From the NCBI GenBank assembly GCA_026874595.1, contig CM049312.1:77911429-77975428 (forward strand): 64,000 nt of DNA, read 5' to 3'. The notes beneath the pieces were generated by a model. That model was given only the letters and a program-made list of their open reading frames with translations. It was not told where the DNA came from and ran no database searches. Source of the DNA: Sipunculus nudus (Eukaryota; Annelida; Sipuncula; Golfingiida; Sipunculidae). A program made the position numbers and the translations under genes. Shown in pieces: positions 25,650 through 37,422 of this stretch; within the stretch, counting starts at the first letter, position 1; every line of letters starts with the position of its first letter.

Positions 25650-26035
25650 ACCATTATCAGGTCTCCGTTGAGGCCCTTGCCCGAATAGAGAGGTGACAAG
25701 AGTACCTGCCGTTCTGAAGATCGGGGTCGGGTAAGCGCTCAGGTTGTCTGAGCAACTATAGCGGAAATAACCTTAGATTTTATCAGGATTCATGTCGGCT
25801 GGACCACAATGGCTGCCGAGCGGCCTGACAAAAGGCTTGCACACGGAGCGTGTCAGAATGGCACCAACAAGCCTGGAATAGCCACGATTTATGGGCACGG
25901 CGAGAGCCAGCGTCTGCCTTCTTTGTCAATCAAATTTGAGACCATTTGTCAAGACGTAAGCTCCGCCCTTTGTACCTGTGGTCTTGCTCGCGCGGCGCCT
26001 ATAGCAGACGACAATTTGAGGTGTGGTATACCAAT
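25650..26035. promoter_or_regulatory. GC-richer island in intron 1
   Basis: Repeat-free DNA with CpGs in AT-rich surroundings. A 76-residue open frame (25809-26039) covers part of it but ends without a donor site and has no recognisable domain. Confidence 0.35.
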
Positions 26036-26244
26036 ATGATTTTGGCCTAACAACTTATGTGATTTATATGTTTGTTTTTTTTGTATGTTTGACTTCTGAA
26101 CTCTGAATACTGATAAAAAGCCAAATACCTTATATATAGGGTCAATGCAAGCTACAATATTAATAAATATATGGATTTCAGGGCTTTTAAGGCTGTCTAA
26201 TGCACAATATGTCAATGTGGGACAGAAACACATCTATGATACTT

Positions 26245-26263
26245 TTCACACCTTCAGTGTGAA
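26245..26263. promoter_or_regulatory. Inverted T-box-like site TTCACAC-CTTCA-GTGTGAA
   Basis: Exact half-site TCACACCT at 26246-26253 faces a perfect 7-base inverted arm 5 bases away. It is the second such site in intron 1. Confidence 0.4.
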
Positions 26264-28172
26264 GGCATCTGTGAAAACGTTTTTTTAATAGAGAAAACTG
26301 AGCCCCCGAAAGATATAATGTAAACAGGCAAGATTGTGTATACTACTCATCCTTTAATCATAATTAAATGTTAATTGAAATAATTTTTATTGTTTTTCGT
26401 TTAAAAATATTATTTATATAAATAATGTTGCCTTTAAAAGGTTTAATGATATATATATATATGTATACATAATTATATTACAAAATGTATAGAAGTAATA
26501 TATAAGTGGTTCGGCCGTCTACAAAAATTTAATGTTTCTACATGCACCGCTTTTAAAATTGGATTTTAATAGTTACCCTGACTATTTATATATGAAATAA
26601 CATTTTGGAATACAACATAAAAAAAGATATATGAAACTTACCTAAACATGTTCCGTGTAATATGAAATATTTTTTTTTTACATTTACAAGTATGTAAACG
26701 TAAGTCTGAATAAAATTATTTTGCTTAAGAATGGAAGATTTCAATTATTTAGCATCTCTGTTTAAACTGCAAAAATATTTTACTGGTTTGAAACTTGTAG
26801 CTTATGTAATGGCAACTTAAAGGGGAAACGCTGTTTTTCAATTTATTGTAACTCTGTACAAAATTCGTGCACGTGTTAAACACAAATACGAATGAATTAA
26901 AATAATTAAATTAAAATTTCCTTGTGTGAGGGTAATCAAATACCTTAAATGTCTTATCATTTTTATTAACATTAAAATATTTATTGCTTTTTTAAGTTTA
27001 TAAATTTTCGAGAAAGGCTCAAACATACAGTGATGCAAAAATATATATAATTTATAAGTACCATCAATTTAAAATTAAACGATCTATTACATTGCACATA
27101 TTATTATATCTGTTTAAAACCGCGAAACACTTTATGTAAATTTATGTATACTATAAGGTAATTATGCAAATATATGTAAACTATAAGGTAATTGATTATA
27201 TATATATATATTTAAATATAAATGTCTTCGTGATATATATGTACCATATACCTAAATGCAGAATAAAAAGGAAAACAATATTTTATTTTTGTTAAATCAG
27301 TATATTTATTTATATATATCGACTTCCTTAATATACTTTGCTGTCTAAGTGAGGGAAGTGATTACACCTGCAGGTAATTAGGGCACAGAAACGAGATCTC
27401 TTTGGTTTCAGCAATGAATACATTTGCACGCAAAAAAAACACAACATCATGGAAGCAAACGTTGTGCGAGATTTAGTAGGCAGGCGGGCCAATACATCGA
27501 TCAGTGCGTGAAAAAGATTTTATTTTTAACGAGAAAACACACCCACGGGGAGAGATGAAAATCTGCTGATGCCAAAGATGTTGAATTAATAAAATACTGA
27601 TTCAGCACAATGTTCATTAGCACTCGAACGAAGCTCTGGCAAAGCCCAACACAGATTTTGAATAAAGAAAATTGCGGGATCGCGTGGACCACCGTGTTAG
27701 TTTTAGACTGTAGGCGCGATCGGCGACTGTTGAATAAATGAGTTTGTTAGGTTGATTTGGTTCATTGTAGTGAGGCGATAATATAAAAATAGCTGGGATA
27801 AAATAAAATCCTGTTGGATATTTGTTCGTACTTATAAGGATATATATGCTTATTTGTGTAAGTAAAAATACCTGCGATAACGTTGCTTCAAGGTCGAATC
27901 TTTGCAGAGAATTTTTATTTAGAGATGAAATAATGCGAAGACATTATTATTGATTAGAAACCTGCATGCATACTCAAATACGCGGTGATATTATTTATAT
28001 TTATAACTATATATATGCTTATGGAAAATTTTTTTATTCCGATACATGTAAAGAAGCAATACAAAACATAAAGATTACATGCAGATCAAAGTTTACCTAG
28101 ATCTTTTCTTCTTTCCATGTTCCAATTATATATATATACAGTTTAATTTTATTTCATTGTTTTCTTTTACTT

Positions 28173-28178
<6 letters not shown>

Positions 28179-28231
<53 letters not shown>
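28179..28231. repeat. (TA)n microsatellite in intron 1
   Basis: Uninterrupted TA units. Confidence 0.93.
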
Positions 28232-28233
<2 letters not shown>

Positions 28234-28499
28234 CCCTTTGGGGATGTGCATTGGTGACCTTTACGTGGAAACAAAATACATGTTTCTTATATATACATCA
28301 TATTTCTTTCTTAAAGGGTTTATTTAGGGCATGTAAACAAAAACTGATAAAAAGTTAAACATAACAGAGATGTATTTAAAACTACTTTTTGATAAAGTCG
28401 TATGCAGGTTTACGTTTCAGGACTGCTCAGATAGTATGCTTTCGACCAATCCTTTACAATAACCGAAATGTTATAACCTAACATTATAAACGAGTGTAC

Positions 28500-28900
28500 C
28501 ACCGCCATGACCAGAGAAACTACTTAGTAGTGATACTCGTAAGAAGAAACGCCACTTGTCCAATATGGAGTTCCTTTTCCCGCCGCATGGGGAGTGATGG
28601 CGCTGGTGTCGGCGGGCCCATCGGGAGACTCTTAAACCGAGTCAGGTTGGATTGACAACAGAAAATGGTTAACCCGACGAACTCCCAGCCACCGTATGAC
28701 GCGTCCGCTATCACTCACTGCCTGTTTTCTTGCCGCTTCTGCTTGTTTTGTTGTATATGCTGATATATCTTGCGAAGTTACACGTTTGAAGCGATGTTTA
28801 AAGATACGGTTGCGGAAAACGTCTGCGTCAGGTTTCTGACACCGGGTGCAGGCCATAGCGCTGAAGTTTTGAGCTCATTATAGTCTCCTTGTAAAAACTG
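28500..28900. promoter_or_regulatory. GC-richer island in intron 1
   Basis: Repeat-free, CpG-containing DNA with overlapping minus-strand frames of 64-81 residues but no recognisable product. Candidate regulatory DNA. Confidence 0.3.
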
Positions 28901-29439
28901 TAGACGGCCCGCCCAATCTTTAAATAGTAACCACTTACTCTTTTGATTTATATACATGTTTACGTGAAAATACTTTAACCGAATATACTGTGCCATATAT
29001 TTACAAACATTCATCGAGTGCATGTATGAATTATATATCCATTTAGCTGGTAGTCGACAATTTGAATATATTTAATTAATCATACGACTTTGAAGACAAA
29101 GAGAGAAGATGTTATTCACATAAAACTCAAAATACCCTCAACATACAGAAAATATAAATTTCAGATATGTGTATTTAGAGATTATTTTATTGGTCGCATT
29201 ATATTTCACCAAGAGCCGGTATGTTATTCGAGATCAGAAAAAAAGGAAATGTAACAGGCATGGTAAAATGTGATTTTCTAATGTTTTGAAAGGGGGGACC
29301 GGCCGAAATAAGGAATTCCAACACGCATCTAGGCTGTAAATCTATTTTAACCTTGTATCTATCGACCCGCTTTTACTTTCATGCAGAAAAATGGAAATGA
29401 AAATGTCAGAAAAAATCCGTTATTGCCTTCAGTTACAAA

Positions 29440-30340
29440 AGTCCCAGGGAATAGCTCATCACTGTACGTGGCTATGACCTTGTTGTCGCGTCAGGCGTCA
29501 CTTTAGACATACCCTTGCTAATCAGACACACATTCAGTCGGGGCTCACGATCTACGAGCTCCGAGAGCCCGTGTGTTTTGGTTACTACGCCATAATGAAC
29601 ATAATACCCTCCGTCGTTCCCTGTGATATGTTTGATATACAAACCGCCCAGTAATATATTGAATTAGTAAAGTTGACGCCACTGGTCTTGCGCGTAGCGC
29701 TCACCCATAAACTTAGATTACTGCAACGACAGCGTTAAAATGTCTGAGCAAAAGGAGCTTAAAATGAATGCGTTGAGATTAAAACAAATGCCTATATGTG
29801 ATTGACCAAAGTCAGTTTTAATTAAATTAAATATATTCCGAGTTTTACAAGCATTAATTTTCATTTTACCTAATAAATATGGAAATACATTTTTATATAT
29901 CACCATATTTATTTATTACCATCATATATAACAAAGAAATGAAAGAACTTTATCATCTCACGTCTCTTGGCTTAGACAATAAGCCTTATTTTACGCAAGA
30001 GAGTATTATTTCACCACAAGTCTAGCATGTGCTGTTAATTTGAGTGACAGCTAAATACGTGTATAGAGTACTGTTATGTACTGTAGTATATATCATCCCA
30101 TTAGCATTCTGGCGCCGTCAGATCCGGCCGGCTCGGGGTTAGGACCTCGCAACGTCTTGGCGACGAATCTGACAATTTGTGAATGAGAAAATAAATAAAG
30201 TTATAGCGTTGAAAAGATGTGCTCTGACAGTTGTTAGGGAACTGGGCTTTCTGTTCACTAATAAAGGGGTGACAACTTAAACAAACATTACGGTTGGCTC
30301 AGTAAAGTCATTATAAACAACGGAGGGGGGACCGTGCAAA
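29440..30340. promoter_or_regulatory. GC-richer islands in intron 1 (29.44-29.71 and 30.08-30.34 kb)
   Basis: Two mixed-composition blocks separated by AT-rich DNA. No coding signal. Candidate regulatory DNA by composition only. Confidence 0.3.
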
Positions 30341-30411
30341 GGGACCCGCGTCATTTTATATATAAGGAAGCGATTATTTTCTCTTCTTGAATGCTATTTT
30401 AATTTAAATAT

Positions 30412-30487
30412 AAACACTTGAGTATATGATGTATAAGAACCTAATTTGAAAACACTTGAGTATATGATGTTTAAGAACCTAATTTGA
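30412..30487. repeat. 38-base tandem duplication (two copies)
   Basis: The unit starting AAACACTTGAGTATATGATG occurs at 30412 and 30450 with one base difference, pointing to a recent duplication. Confidence 0.9.
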
Positions 30488-30649
30488 AAAATATGAAAAT
30501 GTTATATGCTTGTATAGTCTTATATATAGGAAATGCTACTCGTATTGTTAACTATATTTACTTCACCATGGTTGTTAGGATAATAGGGCGTCTTGGTTTT
30601 TGAAAGTGAGAAAGAAAGTGTTGTTTATTTTCCAACATTTGTTAGAATT

Positions 30650-31200
30650 ACCAGAGCGCAGGCGTGTATAGAATATCATATTTGAAGGACGAGCTCGAGG
30701 CGCGCAGGCACGACTTCGCGAACATTAACAATAATATCTGACTTCATATTGTGTGCAATTTGACACCCAGAGAGGCAGGTTATGGCATTTAGAATACAGA
30801 AAATAAAACCTTCTAATAAGTTAAAATCTTCCTCGCCTAATGTAGTCATAATGCGTCATGTAGTGTTGTATGGTGATAGAAACGTCACCGACCAAGTCGA
30901 CGCCTTCCTCCAAATTGCAAGACCAATAGCACGCACGCCTTGCGTTATGTAACGTAAAAAAATCACTGATCGCAGCTGCAAATTTACTGACACCCGGAGA
31001 ATTAGAGCGCTTAGTGGGTCTACACACATGTAACCAGGGGATTGAAAATGTTTTCTTCCTATCTTGAACAGGATAAGTGGATTACATAAGCGTAAAGCGT
31101 CCGGACCCGGGATTCTGTCAGAAATATGCACTGCGGCTTGATATATACATTCTCTCCTATAGAAATATCTGGTGATCTTATTCTCTGTTACTGCCACCTG
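30650..31200. promoter_or_regulatory. GC-richer island near the end of intron 1
   Basis: Repeat-free block about 0.8-1.3 kb before exon 2. Minus-strand frames of 68 and 113 residues overlap each other here but have no recognisable domain. Confidence 0.3.
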
Positions 31201-31978
31201 GGGCTGATTGATTTGAGATCAGATCTAAAGATGTTTTTCCCATGATATTTTTTTTTCTGGGTATCTTCAGTTTAAACTTCTATCATATTCATAACTAAAA
31301 CAAACAAAACAAATATACAATACTCTCTTAAGAAAAAAAATCCATTATATGTGCTAGTATGACATTAAAGGATATATGACTCGGTATCAATTAATATATA
31401 GTAACAAATAAAAATAAAAGAGTGTGCATGAATATTAGGTGGAAAAGAGTTTTGTACAATTCTAAAATACATGTATAAATTTATTTTATATGGACTCGGA
31501 ATGAAAACGTTTCCATTATATTTACTTATATCCACTGTCTCTGTGATGTGCTAATTATTTTGTCTTGCAAAACAAGGCCTTTCGTTTTCGAATTACCAGA
31601 TACGCGAACAATTCACCTGCAATGTATAAACCGAAAGAAGTAACATATGGCATGCAATTTGTAATACTCTTTCGTTTTTATCCCATTTTGAATTTTATTT
31701 TGATAACACATGAACAACTCCAGGTGTTATGCAATCCATATATAAGGTGATTCAATCAATAAAAAAAAATTAATAAGACAGGAAAAATACAGTGCACGCA
31801 TTTTTTTTCCACAGATAAAAAAATAAATGAATGTATATATTACATTAAGTTGTAAATGAAAAGATACATAACTAAGCCATTACAATCTCTCATCAGAAGT
31901 CAAGTAACACTATTATGCTGGGTTTTAACGAGTGAACTTTTAAAATTCAAATAGTAAAATCGAGATTTCATCTTACAG

Positions 31979-32246
31979 GAGAATGTTCCCGCCCTACAAG
32001 GTTCGAATCTCAGGATTGGATAAACGCGCCAAATACATTCTGCTAATGGATCTGGTTGCGGTTGACGACTGCCGGTACAAGTTCCACAACTCTCGTTGGA
32101 TGGTGGCGGGAAAAGCGGACCCGGAAATGCCAAAACGAATGTACATCCATCCGGACTCTCCGAGCACCGGCGAGCAATGGATGCAAAAAGTGATCTCCTT
32201 CCATAAACTCAAGCTGACCAACAATATATCAGACAAACACGGATTT
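31979..32246 (+). CDS. tbx2/3: Tbx2/3 coding exon 2: core of T-box DNA-binding domain
   Basis: Encodes the last base of Arg114 through Phe203. The acceptor is tcttacag|gaga and the donor is ggattt|gtaagt. The protein reads [19 protein letters not shown], then [20 protein letters not shown], then [20 protein letters not shown], ending [16 protein letters not shown]. These are the signature strands of the T-box and match vertebrate TBX2/TBX3 almost residue for residue (for example [13 protein letters not shown] against LMDIIAADDCRYK). The RMFP and [13 protein letters not shown] segments belong to the part of the fold that dimerises and contacts DNA in known T-box structures. The exon sits after the 20 kb first intron. 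The frame stays open 66 bases past the donor, but the strong gtaagt and the perfect continuation in exon 3 set the end. Confidence 0.97.
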
Positions 32247-32341
32247 GTAAGTATCAAACTTGATAAACCATCATTTTTCCTTCATGTGATTCTTCCTGCA
32301 CCTGTTAACTAAATACTCATGAAAAAGTTTAGAATTTTCCA

Positions 32342-32378
32342 ATATATATATATATATATGTATATATGTATATATGTA

Positions 32379-32415
<37 letters not shown>
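32342..32415. repeat. (TA)n/(TATG)n microsatellite in intron 2
   Basis: TA repeats with regularly spaced TATG interruptions. Confidence 0.92.
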
Positions 32416-32417
<2 letters not shown>

Positions 32418-33289
32418 GACAGCATGCATGGAGAGGTTTATAGGATACACATCCTTGCCTTATTTCAAGATGGCCAAATCGCTCATTTACAATGACAAAG
32501 GCACCGTAGCTTTTGTTCATTACAAAGGTCCTATTCTACTTTCTGGTCACCTCGGGCAAAGTTCGAACCCCCTTTTGCTGCACACCAAGCAGACAATGAC
32601 GTGTGCACTGTGGAAAGGAAGGCCCGCCTCGGGCCTATTTTGAAAACAACTTGGCAGATGTCAAATTAACGGTGTTTCGGTCTGTTATATAGTCTGGCAG
32701 TAGGAATTTTAATTATCTATTGGCCTTAGAGTTTAAGGTAATCGGATCTTTAGCAAAATATAGGCCAAGTGGTCCCTGGATGGCATGTGTCTTGGTATAC
32801 ATATTACCTCTCATAAGAAGGCTCTCTGATTGAGCCTCTGTGGGAAAATTAGCGGATTTCTCAAGTAGTGCTCATGAATTCATGCATGTAACTCCATGAC
32901 CTTTGTGTGACATGTGCTGTATTGCTGTATACCTAAATTACTAAGGATCAAGAACCAAATTATGTTTCATATTTATGAAAACTGGGAAACGTTTTACCGA
33001 AAAGTTAAGAAAGAAATATATTACGAACTCCTTCCGTTTTAATCATCTCTAACTACTCTACCAAATTTAAGATTTTACAATTGTTTTTGTCCAAGAATGC
33101 TGGGAAAATAACTGTCTGTGAAAGTCAATAAACAATATATATCATAGCGTTAATTGAAAATATAAAGAAAAATAAATTGATAAATAAGGATGGCATTTAT
33201 GGATATAATCTGTCTGTATACACATGTACGTACATAAAGTTGTCTTGAAACGTGAAGATAATACATAGGTGACGTCAAGTTTGGTCGCA

Positions 33290-34800
33290 TCCTTGGTTAT
33301 AACAGTCGTCATTTTGAGATTAGCGTGCGTGACTGAAGTCCTGAATCACTTAAGCCTCACGGCGTTCAGGCCGCCGAGCCCATGTTTGTCACAGCAGGGT
33401 AGCCTGTGCTAGTGTCCACGATAGCGTTAATTGAAGATAATTCAAGCATCTAAAAAGCGGCTTGGACGCTCGATAAGTGTATGGGCTTTATAATAAGTCT
33501 GAGGCCAAGCAATGATCGTTGTCGATTGTGAAAGGATCAATCTGTTATTACACCGCCGGCAGCCATCTCCTCGCTCCGGTCAAAGTTCAACCGCAGGGGC
33601 CACTCGGAAATCCGCCATTTCACAGGAGCTGATACTGTAATCGTCTTTAGACAATAGTTTCAAATCCATTTTATTAATTTGGTACTGTCATTGTGAAATC
33701 GAAAGCTTGCTCTTTTTACCCCTTTTTTAATGATATTTGGAAAGAATTAGCAGGAAATAGTTGGTTCAACCATCAGAAACAAAACACAAAATCATCAGTT
33801 TTTTTTTAAAATACATAAAAATATTAGGAAGGAGCTATATCAACCTTTTGGTATATTTCTAGATCTTTCAGAATCTGGCAACAAAAGCCTTACCGATTCT
33901 CTCTTTTGTCAACCACAAAAGGGCTATAGCTAACGAAACGTATCGAACATATTATAGTGCTATATATTTTCTCTTTTATAGCACTAAATAAACATTATTA
34001 ACAGAGGAATTCTGGAAGATTTTTTCACAGAAATTGCTTCAGTAACAATTCTTTAGGGAAAATAGAGATCTAGTCGTAAACAGATTTGGTCTAGAATGAA
34101 CTTTAATCATTTTACAAAGGCCTGCGAAGGACGCCGATGTCGTATATATAATATACACTGGATAGTATAATATACAGAGATCTGATGATGAAGACAGACT
34201 GATGGAGCTAGCATGTCGGGGAGGCTGGATGAGACTGGTGCCGGGACGTCCATAACATTTAATTGGATTCGGCTAAGTTGCTATGTGCCGGCTTTTATCC
34301 CGAGCAGTTGTTTTGCCCAGAGGCGTCAGATAGGACAAAAATGGCGCTCCGCTAGTTAACTAAGCCGTGCAATGTAGCGCTCTCCCTGATAGGGGAAGAC
34401 AGTAGGGTTAATTGTGGGGTAGTTCTTGGGCTGTTCTGTGCTGGTTGAACCTACCGGCTCACTGAGGCAGGCTTGGGCTCGCCGCCACTTACCCAATTGC
34501 GAACACTCCTTGCCTGCGTGTGATTTCAACCCTGTTTGCTTCACTCACTGTCTGATTCGTTTAGAAAACAGATTGGATCTCCTGAACTGATTCCCGGGAT
34601 CTAAACTGTCCAGTTTATAGGATTACTTGCCTCCCATATATTGTTTTTCCCCGGGCGATGTCGCCAGCGTGGCGCCATCACGCGATCGGCAAGAGTCCTG
34701 TGTGACTTTCAAAGGTATATCAAAATCTAATTGTTCCGTCAGAGGTTCAACCGTCCAAGGATTAACCAAAATACCAACTTTGACTTCGTAAATTAAACAG
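33290..34800. promoter_or_regulatory. GC-richer islands in intron 2 (candidate enhancers)
   Basis: Two repeat-free blocks (33.29-33.66 and 34.08-34.80 kb) with CpGs and no recognisable coding potential, in an intron inside the DNA-binding-domain coding region. Inferred regulatory DNA. Confidence 0.38.
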
Positions 34801-35210
34801 GAAAAAGCTCAGTTACGCATGCGCGCGATCGATGTTCATAAATATTTGCACCATCGGAACATGCAGCGTAGAAATTTCGGGAAATTTACCAACAAGTTAA
34901 GAACATGACCTTGTCCTAGTTGTGTTTGTCCTTTATTCAGCTATTATAAAGGTGCATATATTATGAGTGTATAGAATTTGGTCAAGGAACCCTATATCAA
35001 TATAAAATATACTTAGAGCAAAATAAAAACTTCTTTGATAAATAACAACATGCTTGAGTTTGTTCTATGATTTTCCACACTCGACATGAAGTAATGAAAA
35101 CTGCACGTGTCCAAAAATATTAAAGGCTATATTTTCACAAGTGTTAAAGATTCTTGACGGTCCGCTTTCGTGTCTTAATTTTGTATTTTCTTTCTTGTTC
35201 GTGTCAGCAG

Positions 35211-35357
35211 ACGATACTGAACTCCATGCACAAGTACCAGCCTCGTTTTCATCTGGTGCGAGCCAATGACATTCTGAAGTTGCCCTACAGCGCTTTCAGA
35301 ACCTATGTCTTCAAAGAAACAGAATTTATCGCTGTCACAGCTTATCAGAACGAAAAG
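35211..35357 (+). CDS. tbx2/3: Tbx2/3 coding exon 3: T-box, [14 protein letters not shown] segment
   Basis: Encodes residues 204-252, [40 protein letters not shown] and AVTAYQNEK, the second half of the T-box. Both ends fall on codon boundaries. The donor is gaaaag|gtaaga. The acceptor is a tandem one, tgtcagcag|ACG: the second cag gives the family-standard HGF-TILN junction, while the first would insert one glutamine. At residue 238 a lysine (VFKETEF) replaces the proline found in vertebrate TBX2/TBX3 (FPET). The exon 2/exon 3 junction is the place where vertebrate TBX3 carries its alternative 20-residue exon 2a insert; I see no equivalent exon in intron 2. Confidence 0.96.
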
Positions 35358-36011
35358 GTAAGACAATTTCCTTGTCGCCTGCTACACTAAAGAGGATGAC
35401 CAGTGAAATTTCGCAATACACGTATTTTGAAAATTTGAAGATCACTTCCAGATATTAAACTACAATGAAGGACTGGGACAGTTGCTTGATTAATTAGAAA
35501 GAAACCAAACCATGCATACCTTTTCAACAATGTTAGAAATTCAATAATATCAGTATTTGAGAATTCGTTCTACTTTTCACAAGGCAAGAAGGGCAAGGTC
35601 ACTGGTCACATGACTGGTGGTTTATTGTCATAACTATTTCTAAAGAAAATTACATTGAAAGTAAAGATTGCAGCCAATGAGAACCGCCATGTCTCGAGAC
35701 CTTATATATAAGTCCCTCGCCGACTGTTATGTTAGACTTATGATTACATATATTTATGAGAGAGTTATTGGTTACTTCCGATGGGGTTGAACAGACTGTG
35801 CTTCACAGTATTTATGTATATCTTCAAAGCTTTTTATGTTTATGGTAAACCGCTGCATGTAGACTTTAATTTTTTTTATCCGATGATGATTCTTTTCACA
35901 TTTGATTTAAAAATACACATAGTTGAAATATGTTCATAGAAATGCAAAACGGGAGTTTCTTATCCTTAATTCTGCGTGATTTATTTTTGTTGTTTTACCT
36001 TAAAGGAAGCA

Positions 36012-36100
<89 letters not shown>
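36012..36100. repeat. (TA)n microsatellite, about 44 units
   Basis: Uninterrupted TA repeat in intron 3. Confidence 0.95.
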
Positions 36101-36105
<5 letters not shown>

Positions 36106-37371
36106 AGCTTATAGATATCATGTGCAAATATTGCCTTGATTTCCATGAATTTTAAACCATACATCCTCTATAAGAAAGAGGGAATCCACTATTAATAACG
36201 TTTCCTTTCCGTATATAAAGCATGCTGCTGACAGACATCGAAAGTATTCCTTATAAAGCCATGTACTGTATATGCGAGTTGTCATTCAACCCTGCGTTTA
36301 TATACAGTCATGCTATCACATTGTCACACATGCACTGTCACACATTGTATAAACAGTCATTGCCTGGATGAAGCGTGACATTGACGTTGATAGAGATACA
36401 AGCGAAATCCCTCTGAGATCAGTCAGGCCACAAAAAAGGCATTACGTTACAGTATGACACAAAGAAACCTCCCCCATGCTAAGAATGGCCCGCGGCGTCA
36501 CCATGTCCCGAATGACAAATATATTGCAATATAGTCGCTGTGGGTTAGATAAGCCGAGGAGAACCCCCGCCCCCTGGCTCCGCAGTTTCTCGTGGCTCCC
36601 TGGCGACGGGATGCTGGGCGTGCAATGGTGCATCGGCGTGAAAGATAAATTAAACGGAAAGGGCGTGCCGTTGTGTAGAGTCCGAACGCAGTACAGTTAT
36701 TATTCCCCTTATATATCTCACTTCGTCTCTTGTCCTTTGTTGACAAACAACAATTCTAATATAACATATCTATACATACACAGTCTATATATGAAAACGT
36801 AAAATATGTTTTTTTTTAAACAAAATTGAATAGACGAAAATAAGCAACAGCTTAAGATATTGTTGACAAGAATCGAAACCACAATTGTATCAGGGAACGT
36901 TGGCCTTATTTATACTCTATTAAATTTACCAAAGATAAAGTACGGTGATTAATTGTTCATGAAAGTCGTAAAACGGTAGTACGCTATCTGTTTGCGGTAT
37001 AAATATATGAATCATGGCAGGTATCGTAAATCAGAGGGGATATTTCAAGAAAATATTGTACTGTTTTCTACCCGGAGTCGCCTTGTCTAGACCTGGGAAC
37101 CCATAAAGACGTCCCCTCAGGCTGTTGTGTCTTTGACTGTCACCATTGCTATATATCCCATAATGCCACGCACTGACCGCCTATTCATTATCTTCAGAGC
37201 AAATATGCTTAACTTCAAACAAAGGAGTTGATCATGTTCGGACACACGTAGTTGGACACTTAAAACAAAATTAGAGAAAATAAATAATTCCCTTTCAAGG
37301 ACAATGATAATTGAACAGATCTCCATATACATGAATTGAATAAATTAGAAAGATTATCTTGTCATCGCTAT

Positions 37372-37422
37372 TATACATACATACATACATACATAGATAC
37401 ATACATACATACAAACATACAT
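37372..37422. repeat. (ATAC)n microsatellite
   Basis: Tetranucleotide ATAC repeat with a GATA and a CAAA interruption. Confidence 0.92.

Larger units (their letters stand above)
11640..31978 (+). other. tbx2/3: Tbx2/3 intron 1 (20.3 kb)
   Basis: Bounded by gtgagt and tcttacag. Large AT-rich stretches alternate with GC-richer repeat-free islands. No other gene is recognised inside it on either strand. The stretches between listed islands and repeats (11.6-16.3, 20.8-22.8, 26.3-28.4 and 31.2-31.98 kb) are plain AT-rich DNA in which I see nothing else. An AGCGCCATCTAGCGG sequence with CTCF-like character is at 14411-14425. Confidence 0.9.
32247..35210 (+). other. tbx2/3: Tbx2/3 intron 2 (3.0 kb)
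   Basis: gtaagt to cagcag. It holds a TA/GTATA microsatellite at 32342-32415, a unique block at about 32416-32660 with SOX-like ACAATGACAAAGG and ATTACAAAGG cores, and larger GC-richer islands at about 33290-33660 and 34080-34800. The 89-residue open frame at 32374-32643 begins inside the microsatellite and has no splice support. No alternative T-box exon was recognised. Confidence 0.88.

Noticed and set aside
32003-32016. GGTTCGAATCTC in exon 2 as a polymerase III B box
   Set aside because: It is coding sequence (KVRIS) of the conserved T-box; no A box at the right distance.
32374-32643. 89-residue frame in intron 2 as a possible alternative exon
   Set aside because: Starts inside a TA microsatellite, has no clear acceptor or donor and no similarity to the known TBX3 exon 2a insert.
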